Origin: Anagrus nilaparvatae
Lineage: Eukaryota > Arthropoda > Insecta > Hymenoptera > Mymaridae
Length of the DNA stretch: 64,000 nucleotides
Reading direction: 5' to 3'
Assembly (NCBI GenBank): GCA_022575985.1
Contig: JAKSXM010000132.1
Span: 17,670,001 to 17,734,000 of the forward strand
In this document: positions 16,817-27,644 of the stretch, piece after piece
How positions within the stretch are numbered: the first letter of the stretch is position 1
How the letters are laid out: every line of letters starts with the position of its first letter
Position numbers and translations under genes: made by a program
The notes under the pieces: model-generated
Seen by the model: the letters and a program-made list of their open reading frames with translations, nothing else
The model's database searches: none
What the model was told of the DNA's origin: nothing

Positions 16817-18830
16817 TACTTGTAATTGTAATTGTAATTGTATATTTATTTGCAATTGAACAAAAATTGATACAGTAAATAATTTGTTTATAAATAGTAT
16901 AACATTAGTAAATAATTTATAATAACATTAGTAAATAATTTTGTAATTACATAAAACAAAGTAAAATAAAATAATGATTGATTGTAAATAATGTAACAAT
17001 AAGTGAGTAACATGAAATAAGTAAATAATGTGTAGATTGATTAGCATTATCACAGTCATCAATGATTGCACACATGTTAATAAGGATTAAATAAAAATTT
17101 AATACATTCAATAATAGTATTAAGTGTAATAACCTAAGCAAGTAAATAAGTAGGAAATAGCAATGAGTAGTAAATAAGTAAATACGTAAAATTAAAGATT
17201 AAAATTAAATATCAGTCTTGCAACATGGTATGTAATTAATTAATATACAAGTAGTATTCAGAGATCCATAGTCAGTAGGTATTTATGTAAAGCTGCTTTA
17301 AATCCGTCAAGAGATGGTTTAAACCTAACTTCAGCAGGCAAGGAGTTCCAGAGCTTGGTTCCTTGGTAGCGAAAAGTGCTAATTCCACATTCTTTGGTAC
17401 TGGGTAGAATGATTTCTTTTCTGCGCAGATGACCACGAGCATTTTCTTTGGGGACATACTTATTGAAAAAGTCAATCAAGTATGGAAGCTGATGAAATCT
17501 GAGAATTTTATAAATGGCTATGGCAATGAAATAATGCCTACGTGTATCAGTACTTAACCATCCTAACTTAAGTCTAAAAGGTGTAATATGCTCATGTTTA
17601 CGTGTACCGAAGATGTATCTAAGCCCAGTGTTGTACAATCTTTGTAATCGTTCCCTCAATTTTCTACATGCATTTGAATAAATAACTGTGCAGTAATCGA
17701 GGTGTGGAATTATTAGTGCCTGTACTAGTCGCGTACGTAATGTCTCCGCAGTGCAGTATCAAATAAATCGAAGAGTGTAAAGTACACGATTAACTTTTTT
17801 TTCAATGTTTGTAATATGACTGTCCCAGTTAAGTCTACTGTCAAGTATCACACCCAGACTTGTAACCTCATCCACAAAAGGAGTGATGATACCATTACCC
17901 AAGTCAATTCCTGGTAAATTTAACCTATTAAGACGATTTACAAAGGTACTCGTGCCAAAGTAAATTGCTTTCGTCTTTCCCTGATTGAGCCGCAGGCATA
18001 TGTCTTCTGCCCAATCAGAGACATTACGAGCAGTTTTCGATAATAAATCAATGGCTTCAGATATCTTATCTGGTGATACCTGACAGTAGACCTGCAAGTC
18101 GTCAGCATAAAGTATGTGATGTACGTTATTAGGTAGATGTAATTTAACATCATTAATGTACAGACAGAACAGCAAGGGTCCAAGTACTGACCCCTGAGGT
18201 ACCCCATGATTAACATTAAGTGGGTCAGAGCGAGATGATTTTGATATAACTTGTAGACTTCTACTCTGTAAGTAGGATCTGATCCACAATAGTGACATCT
18301 TGGAGAACCCCAACTCTATCAACTTTGTCAACAATTTTGATGGTGAAATCGTATCGAATACCTTGCTGAAGTCAAATTGCATTAATAATGTAATCTGTTT
18401 TTTATTCATTCCTTGTTGTATGTCATCAGTTAGTTTAAGTAGTGCAGTTTCTGTGCTACTATATCGTTTAAATCCAGTCTGCAATGGGTCGAGTAAATTA
18501 TTATTTTTAAAATATGAAGTTATCTGGTCATGCACTAGTTTTTCCAAGACTTTGGATAGAAAACAAAGCAGTGTAACTGGTCTAAAGTCAGAGCATGAAG
18601 AAGGTATAGGGGTCTTTTTCATTGCCACAAGTAATGATTTCTTCCATAGTAAAGGAAAAATGCCAGTAGATAGAGATTCATTGAAGAGTTTTACTAGATA
18701 GGGTCCAATTGTAGGCAGAGATTTTGCTATTACTTTTTGAGGTATACCGTCATCACCCGTCGCCTGGGATGAAAAATGGGCTACCGCTGGTACCGCTAGT
18801 AAAAATGGGCTCATTTTAAATTGATAAAAT
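16817..18830 (-). mobile_element. CR1/Jockey-like non-LTR retrotransposon, 5'-truncated
   Basis: The minus-strand reverse transcriptase region is followed by a roughly 400-nt AT-rich 3' UTR. It ends in a short (AATTAC)n-type tail seen on the plus strand as TGTAATTGTAATTGTAATTG (about 16820-16839). The 5' end breaks off near 18790-18830 inside the region just before the reverse transcriptase, so the endonuclease and ORF1 are absent. It lies directly against the decayed transposon-like gene on the left. No target duplication was identified with confidence. Confidence 0.7.
17258..18814 (-). pseudogene. CR1-like reverse transcriptase with one in-frame stop
   Basis: One frame runs from about 18814 to 17258, interrupted only by a TGA at 17759-17761. 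Motifs in order are ATGDDGIPQKVI, CSDFRPVTLLCFLSKVLEK, LLMQFDFSKVFDTISPSKL (motif A), HGVPQGSVLGPLLFCLYIND and HILYADDLQVYCQV (catalytic YADD), then the C-terminal block GTKLWNSLPAEVRFKPSLDG. This pattern is standard for CR1 and Jockey group elements. The N-terminal endonuclease is missing by truncation. Apart from the single stop the reading frame is remarkably clean, so the insertion is not very old. Confidence 0.85.
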
Positions 18831-18998
18831 GGAAAAAAAAAAAGAAAAGCAAAATGGCTGTGATATTTAAGATTTTCTTAATAATAAAAATGACTGGGAT
18901 TTAAGTTTATAATATAAATGAAATATGATAAATCAGCTGTGATAAATAATTGTAATATTTTATTAATAATATTTTTGTTGTAAATTTAGGTTATATAT

Positions 18999-19009
18999 AT
19001 AATAAATTT

Positions 19010-19011
<2 letters not shown>
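18999..19011. repeat. Target-site duplication, left of R1 family B long copy
   Basis: The 13-bp ATAATAAATTTAA lies directly before the poly(T) at the element's 3' end and recurs at 22199-22211 after its truncated 5' end. The first two bases could belong to the element. Confidence 0.8.
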
Positions 19012-19056
<45 letters not shown>

Positions 19057-19248
19057 GGCCCCTTCAAGAAGGGGCCTTTTTCGTAGGACGAGGAGAATGC
19101 ATTTACGCATACCATACACGCGTACTGTATGGTTATGTGGGACTCAACCTCAAATTTGTATCTGGGGTTGCCCAGATATACACAATTGAGGAATTACAAT
19201 ACCCACTAAACTCCCCACCCTCCTGCATTTATGACAATATCATAGAAT

Positions 19249-19288
19249 CCGGACCGGGACTCCCTGTTTAGGTATTACTTCGGTCCGG
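19249..19288 (-). other. 3' UTR stem-loop of R1 family B, long copy
   Basis: The arms CCGGACC (19249-19255) and GGTCCGG (19282-19288) flank a loop whose sense sequence is GAAGTAATACCTAAACAGGG. It lies about 60 nt past the ORF2 stop, the same position as in family A. Confidence 0.65.
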
Positions 19289-19346
19289 AAACAATGCAGC
19301 CCAGGCATTTCTTCGCCATACCCTGTCAATAAAGGAGGAGATTTTC

Positions 19347-22196
19347 CTACGAGAGGAAACCTTCCTCCTTTTTTCCAATCAGTGTCGCCCGTACGTACTC
19401 TGCCACACTGTACCAGTTAGCGGCACTGCGCAGCATTTCCGGGACGACTACTTCCGGCCTCCATTCATCGAAGGGCGGTCGCCCTTCAGCGAAGCGAGGA
19501 CACCCAAAAAAGGTGTGCTCAGCGGTATCCAGCTCGCCCGGGCAATGCAAGCATTCCGGAGATGTCACCTTGCTCCACTTGAAAAGCATATCGCGGAAAT
19601 AACCGTGACCAGTTAGGAACTGTGTGAGGTAGAAGTCTACCTCTCCATGATCACGGTTCATCCAGCTTTCCAAATCGATGATAAGGCGGTGCGTCCAACG
19701 TCCCCTCGGGTCACCATTCCACCTATACTGCCAACATTCCATTGTGCGGGAGCGAGCGCGAACGGAAGCTACGTCGCGCTCTTCTTCCCCACGGTTATAG
19801 ATCGCCTGCCTTTCCAAGGCAAGCAGGTCGATGGGAATCACCCGAGCCACCACCTGGATCGCTGGCTCTGATACTGTCTTGTACGAGCAAGCGATTCGAA
19901 GTGCCCCCTGCCTCTGTACTGCCTTTAGTTTCTTGCAGTACTTTTTTATGCGGACATTGTCCGCCCACACCTCTGCACCGTAGAGCAAGATGGAGTTAAC
20001 TGTTGTCATCAACAGCCTCCTCTTCTTAGATCTGGGACCGCCGATGTTCGTCATTAGCCACGAGAGGGACTTTGTCACCCGGCCAGCCTTTTCACAGGCC
20101 TGCTGGAATTGTCTATTGTAGGTCAACTTGTTATCCAAGAAGACCCCCAAATATTTGACCGATGGTTTGGTCTGGATCATAAGGGGATTACCTCCGTCAT
20201 CAAAGCTGATGCCGAATATGGTATCAACCCTTCTCCGGGTCAGAAGGACAATCTCCGTTTTCGGGACTGCCAGTCTTAGTCCGTGATCCGACATCCAGCT
20301 ATTGATAAGGCGCATGGCCTCATCCAAGGTATTCTGCTGGTCCTCTGGCTCTCGAGCTGTTATGGTTAGAGCAACGTCATCCGCGTATCCGATCATGGAG
20401 CATCCATCCGGGAGCTCAATCTTTAGCAAGCCGTCGTAAAAGGCATTCCACAGATCAGGACCCAGAACTGAACCCTGCGCTATGCCTGCGCTTAATACTT
20501 TACCTCTTGTGCCATCGAGCGTGTCCCAGCGCAGGTATCGGTCCCGGAGGTAATCTCTGAGTATATTTCTCAGATAATCCGGAACTCTGAATACCTGCTC
20601 GAGGGAGTGCAACATATCGTCCCACTTAGCCGAGTTGAATGCGTTTTTCACATCCAACGTGACAAGCAGGACGTCCGGTTTAATATCCGGCCGCACTTGT
20701 CTGGCCCTCATAACCACCTTCACGACCTGCTCGATGGCACCGATCGTGGAACGCCCCTCACGAAAGCCGTGTTGGTCGTCGCTAAGGTCACCCGCTTCCC
20801 TAATTGCTTGCCGCAATCTTCCTCTGACCATGCTCTCCATCACCTTGCCAATGGTATTTAACATACACAATGGTCTGTAAGATGATGGAGATCCTGGTTC
20901 ACCCTTTCCCTTGCTTATCAGAGCCAGACGGGCCACTTTCCAGTCCCTTGGAAAGGCGCCTGCCACGAGGCACGCGTTAAACATGCCAAGCAGGAGACCA
21001 GGGATTACCTTTGCAGCCGCCTTAAGGGCTTCCGCGGGTATTCCGTCTGGTCCTGGCGCTTTCCCATTTTTCATTGACCTAATTGCCTGAAGCATCTCCG
21101 CCTCGATAAATAGCGGAACTTGCTCCATCGGGACATCCAAAGCAGGGTGTTGTTGGTTTGGATGATCCGGGAAGAGAGCGTCCACTATTCTTTTGGTCGT
21201 TGCTTCATCCATCGTGTTGTCACATCCGGACTTAAGTTTGCCCATGACAACCTTATATCCCAGGCCCCACGGGTCGCTGTTGACATCATCTCTTAGGGAC
21301 CGAAGACAGCGCGCCTTGCTGAGGCGGATAGCTTTCGCCAGCCTATGCTTGGCTCCCTTGTACTCTTCAGAGCGCGTAGCCAGCTCTGGGCGGCCATGCG
21401 CTCTTTGCCATCTTCTGCGTGCGCCGTGACAGACCCGTCTTAGCTCCGCAATTTCTTCATTCCACCAGTACACGCTTCTTTTACCCTTCCAGGGCCGTTT
21501 ACGCGGCATAGAGGCATCGCAGGCTCCCCTCAGAAGAGCAGTTACCCTCTTGACAAGGGTCTCTGCCTCTCGCGGGTTGGTCGGTCCTCCATGCCAGGCT
21601 GGGATAGACGAGAACTCTTCGCAAAGATAATCCACAAATCTGTCTTCGTCCATCTTTGACACATTCCAGCCTAGTGGGCGCTTTTTGTACGGGGGCCGAT
21701 TAGCAACCCTATCACGCACTTTGAAGGTGATGTAATTATGATCGCTGCCATTGGCTCCATCCATCACCCTCCAGCCACCCACTCTTCCTGCCAGCCCGGC
21801 CGAGGCAAAAGTGACATCAGGGATCGATTCGCCAAAGCCTGGCCTTACGTAGGTTGGATTGTTCCCAGAATTCATGACCACCAGATCAGTTCTAGCAGCC
21901 ATCTCTAGGATCAACGTTCCCCTACGGTTCGTGGTTGGCATTCCCCATTCCACGGCCCTGGCATTTAAGTCCCCAGCAAATATGATATTGCCAGAGACTT
22001 CCCTTATCGTTTCCTCCAATGAGGCCAGCTTTGCGGTGAACACCCCAATAGTGTCATTCGGTGACAAATAACAACTAATGAAAGTTGTATCACCGCACTT
22101 TGCCCAGACGTGGCAATTGCCTTTTCCATGTCGTGACATAGACGTCTGAGCACGACCTCGTAGCCATATAGCGCACCGGCCTGTGTCATCGGTTAA
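19347..22196 (-). CDS. R1 family B ORF2, N-terminally truncated
   Basis: The frame is open from the truncated end (WLTDDTGRCAIWLRGR...) through the stop, about 950 codons; the first internal Met gives 930. The rest of the endonuclease (IIFAGDLNARAVEWG, IPDVTFA, GSDHNYITF) and the full reverse transcriptase are present (GPDGIPAEALK, SSYRPLCMLNTIGK, LLVTLDVKNAFNSA, AQGSVLGPDLWN, IGYADDVALTI), as is the C-terminal CCHC (CLHCPGELDTAEHTFFGC). About 50 N-terminal residues with the first endonuclease motifs are gone, as are ORF1 and the 5' UTR. It is not an autonomous element. The absence of stops suggests recent insertion. Confidence 0.9.
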   Translation of the reverse strand, partial: LTDDTGRCAIWLRGRAQTSMSRHGKGNCHVWAKCGDTTFISCYLSPNDTIGVFTAKLASLEETIREVSGNIIFAGDLNARAVEWGMPTTNRRGTLILEMAARTDLVVMNSGNNPTYVRPGFGESIPDVTFASAGLAGRVGGWRVMDGANGSDHNYITFKVRDRVANRPPYKKRPLGWNVSKMDEDRFVDYLCEEFSSIPAWHGGPTNPREAETLVKRVTALLRGACDASMPRKRPWKGKRSVYWWNEEIAELRRVCHGARRRWQRAHGRPELATRSEEYKGAKHRLAKAIRLSKARCLRSLRDDVNSDPWGLGYKVVMGKLKSGCDNTMDEATTKRIVDALFPDHPNQQHPALDVPMEQVPLFIEAEMLQAIRSMKNGKAPGPDGIPAEALKAAAKVIPGLLLGMFNACLVAGAFPRDWKVARLALISKGKGEPGSPSSYRPLCMLNTIGKVMESMVRGRLRQAIREAGDLSDDQHGFREGRSTIGAIEQVVKVVMRARQVRPDIKPDVLLVTLDVKNAFNSAKWDDMLHSLEQVFRVPDYLRNILRDYLRDRYLRWDTLDGTRGKVLSAGIAQGSVLGPDLWNAFYDGLLKIELPDGCSMIGYADDVALTITAREPEDQQNTLDEAMRLINSWMSDHGLRLAVPKTEIVLLTRRRVDTIFGISFDDGGNPLMIQTKPSVKYLGVFLDNKLTYNRQFQQACEKAGRVTKSLSWLMTNIGGPRSKKRRLLMTTVNSILLYGAEVWADNVRIKKYCKKLKAVQRQGALRIACSYKTVSEPAIQVVARVIPIDLLALERQAIYNRGEEERDVASVRARSRTMECWQYRWNGDPRGRWTHRLIIDLESWMNRDHGEVDFYLTQFLTGHGYFRDMLFKWSKVTSPECLHCPGELDTAEHTFFGCPRFAEGRPPFDEWRPEVVVPEMLRSAANWYSVAEYVRATLIGKKEEGFLS

Positions 22197-22198
22197 CC

Positions 22199-22211
22199 AT
22201 AATAAATTTAA
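22199..22211. repeat. Target-site duplication, right of R1 family B long copy
   Basis: This is a direct copy of 18999-19011 and marks the 5' junction of the element. Confidence 0.8.
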
Positions 22212-22249
22212 TAGAATGTTATCTAAATAAAAATTAATCGTAATAAAAC

Positions 22250-22725
22250 GAAAATATTAAAAAATTTGATGCATTTATTTTCCCAATAAATACATCTTCG
22301 ATAAACTTTTCATTTATTTAGGATTACGAAAAATAAGATTCTTTTTCCATGACTACAAAATGGCCACCATATTTATGTTACCACGTGCTTAATTGTAAGT
22401 TATAATGAGTGCCTAATTAGATTTTATTTATTTTCATTTAATTTTTAGGTATAAAAGAATATTGTGATTTTTTTTATTTTTAAATTAAGTAAAATTGATG
22501 ATTTTGTAAAATTAAAATGGAGATTACAATAAGGAAGAAAACAAAATGGCCGCAACAATTGAAAAATTTTAAATATTTAATTTTAAAAAATTTGATTCAT
22601 TTACTTTCCCAATAAATACATCTATAATAAACTTTAAGAATATTTATTATTAGGAAAAATTATCTTATTTTTCCATGACTTCATAATGGCCACGATATTT
22701 ATGTCAGCTCGTGCTTAATTTTAGC
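22250..22725. repeat. Direct repeat pair, spacing about 326 bp
   Basis: Two blocks of about 150-160 bp (about 22255-22410 and 22580-22725) share AAAATTTGATNCATTTA, TTCCCAATAAATACATC, TTTTTCCATGACT, ATAATGGCCAC and ATTTATGT. They have diverged by small changes. The second copy overlaps the 3' end of the two-exon ORF described next. Confidence 0.6.
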
Positions 22726-23274
22726 ATAAAAGTATGGTAAATTCTCACCACTTTTCATGGAAAATATTTTACTATGATAAATATTATTGATTTTATCATT
22801 TACTATTACACCTTCTATCGCTCTACAAATTTTATAATATGATTTATTTGGTGTAAGATTTTCGTTATTTCCTTTTTCATTGTTTTTTTTTCTAAATTGA
22901 TTACGGTGTCTTTTGAAAGGGTTTTCTCCTACATCAGGTGGATTTGGATACATTCCTATACTATCAAGAGTAGTTGGCTGAAAAAATAAAAAATTAAAAG
23001 TTATAAACATTTAATATATTTAATTAACAAAAATTAAACTTACTATTGGTAACAGTTCTTCGAAGACTGCTTCAGCTTCTTCTTCAAAGACTGTTGCAAG
23101 TCCTTCGAGGACTGGTGCAGCTTCTTCGACTGGTAGTGGACCTCTTTTAGATACTGTTGCAATTCTATCAATGACTAGTGCAGCTTTTTTGAGTGGATCG
23201 ATAGATTGACCCGCATCCACTTCATCACAATTAATAAATTCAAATTCAAAGTTATTTTTGAAAGTCATTTTCAT
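22699..23274 (-). CDS. Two-exon ORF of unknown function (exons 23274-23044 and 22977-22699)
   Basis: Joining the exons across a 66-nt intron with a good donor (ATA|GTAAGT) and acceptor (TTTTTTCAG|CC) in phase 0 gives 169 codons. The first exon starts MKMTFKNNFEFEF and has a Glu/Ala/Leu-rich repetitive part (AAPVLEGLATVFEEEAEAVF). The second is basic and Asn-rich, ending YFYAKIKHELT. Upstream on the same strand two further splice-bounded open stretches exist (23687-23448 and 23800-23750), but their phases do not join cleanly and the first contains a stop. I do not recognise the protein. It may be a real small gene, a decaying one, or part of a transposon. Confidence 0.35.
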
Positions 23275-23864
23275 TAGATGTATTTGATATTTTAATTTGG
23301 TTTTGGTTTTCTTTTTCTACTTTCTTATTCTCATTTGTAACATGTGATGCGAGGCTTTATTTGGATTTATAATTTACTTTTTATTCTGTAAAAAAATTTT
23401 TTAAATGAAAATATTATAGAATAAATTTAAGAAGATTATATTACTCACCAGGTCATTTTTAAAATTTGAATTGAGAGGTGATAGAAATATTAGATGGAAC
23501 CATAGATATTGGATTTTGATGATCATTCATGTTTAGCATTGATAAGTTTCTTACAGATATTAAAAGTTTAAATTCATGTGCCTCTTTTTTTTCTGTTGAT
23601 GGTGATTTATTTAAAGAATATTTTTTTTTATTTCCAACTAAGGACTTATTTGTAAAAATCACTTTTTTTTTATTTAACAATTTTTTTCTATGAAAAAATA
23701 ATAATGATCAGAATATAATAAATAAACAATTAAAAAATAAACTACTTACTTTTATACTTTGTGATTTTTTATCATTAATTTTCTTTTTTTTAGTAAACAT
23801 TTTTTCTGTACTGCGGCCCGAAAGTACGTATTTCCCGAACGTTGCGCGTCCGACAAAGTCATAT

Positions 23865-24025
23865 TTTCTCGCCACAGTCACAGAAAAATTTTGTACAATC
23901 CTTGGCCATAAACAATAAATGACCCAAATCGCAGTTTACCATCCTCGGTTTCGCCTTGGAAGGTAATTTACATGCGATTTGGGTCATTCTTTATGTTTCT
24001 GGCCTAGGACCATAATATACTATTA
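23865..24025. repeat. Dispersed palindromic repeat (copy a)
   Basis: A GC-richer block contains CGCAGTTTACCATCCTCGG...GCCTTGGAAGGTAATTTAC. It is enclosed by the inverted repeat AATGACCCAAATCGCA / TGCGATTTGGGTCATT and followed by TTTCTGGCC and CATAATATACTA. Related blocks, some inverted, occur at 30580-30950, about 33215-33275 and 45425-45530. A MITE-like family is likely. Confidence 0.6.
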
Positions 24026-27000
24026 TTTGTAAATACAAGAATTTCTAATCTTAAATTTTTTAGAATTATAAATTTTATGCACAAAAAATTTTTAAAACAC
24101 ACAAACTTTATAAATTTTTTTTTTAATGAAAATAATTATCATTTACGATTAAGGGTAGGTTCTCTGAGTTTTGAAATAGGAAATTGATTTTTTTTTTTTT
24201 TTTTTTTTTTATTGATTTGGGTTGGAAAAGTATTCATAAATATGAAAAAAAAATTTGTAAATGAATCCCGAAAATAATAAAGAAACGACAGCGCCTAAAA
24301 GTGAAATTATTAGTATGCAAGACTACAAGATCCGAAACTTTAAACTCGTTTTTCTCAAAACGAACTTTTTGAAAACACGCCGCATGATTTCAAAATAACT
24401 ACTCCTCCGATTTCCATTTTTTTTTTAATCGATTCTTTATGCAATTTTACACAAAGTAGACTACAATGAACCTGATCGGAGAATTTTTCATGTCCAGTAT
24501 ACGAAAAATTTGATTACACTTTTAGAAGAGAGAAAAAAGATTTAAAATCAATAACTCTTTATCTTGGAAAAAATGGAGAACAGGGTAAAGCTACAAATGT
24601 ATATGCTGATGAATAAAATCCCTGTTGATTTAACAGCATAAATATTAAAATACAAATAAATTATGTTGCCAAAATACATTTTTTTAATAGTATTTTTACC
24701 TAACTTATTATAATAATAAATTCAAATTGTTTGGCAAAAAATTATTTTTTATGGTAAATTTATTTACTTTTTCCAAACTGCTTTTTACAAAAAGTATTTT
24801 TTTCGCAATCAATTTAATAAAATATATGCACAAAAAATTTAATTTTACTTGCTAGTATTAACATTAATATATATTATATTATTATTATATACTGATAAAT
24901 TAATTAATGATTTTATTAAAAATTTAATTTTTAAAAGCAGATATCATTTAAAAAATAAAGACATCCCCTGTTTCTAGAGTGCATGAATTGCACGCCTGAA
25001 TGTATATTGCACAAAATACACCTATGTCGAGAACTGTGCATTAAAAAAAAAAGATATAATTCAACCAAAATAATCAAATTTTATTTTTTTGTGAAAGAGT
25101 GATTTGACGTAATCCATAATTATCTGTTTTTGAACATTGAATTAAATAAAACTGTTTTTTGTGACTGGATTTTTTTTACTCTTGCACTGAAAAACATGAA
25201 ATCTAAAGAAAATTAATTTAAACAAATTTTTACTTATTAGTTAGTAGCCAAATACTTCGATACCACAACCCTCAATTTTTTTTTTATTTTTAATTTGTGA
25301 TTATTTATGCCAACCTAAACAAAAAAAAATATTTAAATTTAAACGAACAGCTTGACACCTGAAGTCACAAGGCCATTCGATAGTCCTTAAGGTAGTTAAG
25401 CCGTCGTTTCTGTTCAGAAATAGTAAATGTCCATGTTTTGACCTATTTATTTTTTTAAATTCGTCATTTAGTATTATCATACTCTTATACAAATCACAGA
25501 AAATAGAATTATTGACTCAGGGAATAGTGTCATAAAAAAGGTTTTTTTTCAATTCAGTTAAACTTGGTGAGCCCTTTAAATACAAATGTATAAGAGGTGA
25601 GTCTAAATAATGACAATTTGAAAACGTGGAAGGTTTCTGTAAGTAGGATAATTTACACAGAATTTAAAAAAGCAAATAGATGAATACATAAAAATCTATG
25701 AAGTCAGCAAATTTTTGATTAAGTCTGTGTGGTGGAAGATTGTTCTAACGGTTCTAACTCAAATCGTTAAACACAGCAAACAAGTAAACGTTATTATTAT
25801 TGCGTGGTTAAATAAAAGCCGATGCATAATAAATAATATTTTAAAGTCACTATCCCAAAATTTTAATTAGACCAAAACTTTTATTGGGACGATCCAACGC
25901 GCATTTAAAAATGTACAGTAAAAAATTGCTTACGCACGTTTGCATATTTAGATATCTCGCAATCAAATCAAAAATAATAAATTATGATCATATTTCAAGA
26001 ATATTGTAATATGCATAAAATTATCGTTTCCGAGTCAATTAAAGCCACAACAATGTATACAAACAATATAAAAATATATACAAATGAAACAAAGAATTAC
26101 GTAAGTAAATACTTACATATTAAACCGTTGCTTATTTTATGCGTCAAATTTAATCACCTAATCTCTTAATCTCTAAGATTATTTATTTTAAAGTCCATAA
26201 TAAATTATTGAAAAATACTACTCAAAGGACACCTTTATGTCATGCCTCTTTCATCTTCAAACAAAACCACAGATCTAAACTTCAACCGTGATCATTTTGA
26301 GTTCTTATTAAAATTATAAACCTTAAGAATTTCTAATTTGTAAATTTTAGGATTTGTATAAAATTGTATTTTTGATTGTATATATAATTTTACCCGGAAA
26401 AAAATTAAATTTAAGTTTTTTTTCGACTAGCGGGTAATAATGTCTATATTCCAATTGCCCTTTGTAGAAAATAAACATTCTGAATCTCCTATTAGAAACA
26501 TTTATTAACAAATGCATCTGCAAGCTCTTGGGAGTCTAAAACGTCACACTCGTCAAAAAAAAAATTTCTATATTTACAAGGAGCAATGATGATTAGAATT
26601 AATATTTGTAGTAAACTTTTTTTAAAAAAATATCTATTCTATTTAATCTTGCTGTAAAGTGAATTTTTTATTTTTATGTTTAAATTTGAAGTCAGTGATA
26701 AAAAAACCCTTAGTATTAAGTTATAGACTAAAAATAAAGTATTTGAAAAAATGAATTTTTACTCGTTTCAGATTTTCAACCTAGCTTATACGACCTCTAG
26801 ATTATATTTTGTAATTTTTTTATTAAAATATTTGGAATTAGCAAATTCAAAAACCCCCAGATTTAAATTTGAGCCAAATATACAAATAAGTTTCAGCATT
26901 ATAAGGGATTGGCACGTTTTGGCTGAGAAATGGTGTAAAAAGGCTTGTTGCCTTTGATGCTTCTAGCCTCTGCAAACCTATTTTGAAAGTTTTTACACCA

Positions 27001-27550
27001 AAAATGACCAGAAAACTAAATAATTCATAAGTTTTTTTTATTATTTTTTTTTTATTTCGAAAGCTAATATTAACTTCCTTTTTTATACTAAATTTTAACA
27101 AAAAAAAAAAAAACTACTCAAGTAACAGTAACGCGTTTTGGCCGCGCTGCTTTTTTCCATACCATCAACCTATCTATAATTTGTTCGTATCTAAAAATTT
27201 ACAGACAAAATTGTTTAGATATGGAATTATTTACATCAGTTATTAATCTTGTAAATTTGAACTATTTTTAATGCACTTAATACAGAAGGTGTTTAAATTG
27301 TCTGATAAAAGTAAAAAATCATCCGAGTCCTAATATATCTATAAGTTTAATATATCATGTATTATAAACATAAATATACCTGTAATTTTTCAATATAAAA
27401 AAAATATAAAATAAAGTAAGTTCAGATCGTTCATTGTCTCATTTGCTTACTAATACATTTTTTATGATCATATTTATATCTATGTGTTAACGTATATATA
27501 CGAACTGATCTTGATAAATTAATACAATTTGATGAGAATTCATAAATAGC
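24026..27550. other. AT-rich intergenic DNA
   Basis: No gene is recognised. Homopolymer runs are seen (for example T runs near 24190) along with short chance ORFs only. A short GC-richer patch at about 25345-25440 has no clear identity. Confidence 0.5.
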
Positions 27551-27644
27551 TAGACTGTAAAAAATCTTGTCCAGACATTTACTATCTGGGTAGTAAATTT
27601 AATACCCAGATAGTAAATACCCGGAAAAATTTTTTTACAGTGTA
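27551..27644. repeat. Short MITE with TA flanks
   Basis: A 90-bp palindromic element has outer arms ACTGTAAAAAA / TTTTTTACAGT and an inner perfect inverted repeat CTATCTGGGTA / TACCCAGATAG. It is flanked by TA on both sides. The layout fits a Tc1/mariner-type MITE. Confidence 0.6.

Larger units (their letters stand above)
19012..22198 (-). mobile_element. R1 family B, long 5'-truncated copy with target-site duplication
   Basis: The minus-strand element has a poly(A) tail (T run at 19012-19055), a terminal hairpin GGCCCCTTCAAGAAGGGGCC (19058-19077), a 3' UTR of about 270 nt, and an ORF2 truncated inside the endonuclease domain. It is flanked by a 13-bp duplication (18999-19011 and 22199-22211), which proves both ends. 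It is related to family A but clearly a different subfamily, with a different 3' UTR outside the conserved stem-loop. It is GC-rich in an AT-rich background. Confidence 0.9.

Noticed and set aside
22004..22189. ORF at the 5' end of R1 family B
   Set aside because: Out of frame with ORF2, whose own frame stays open to the truncation point at 22196.
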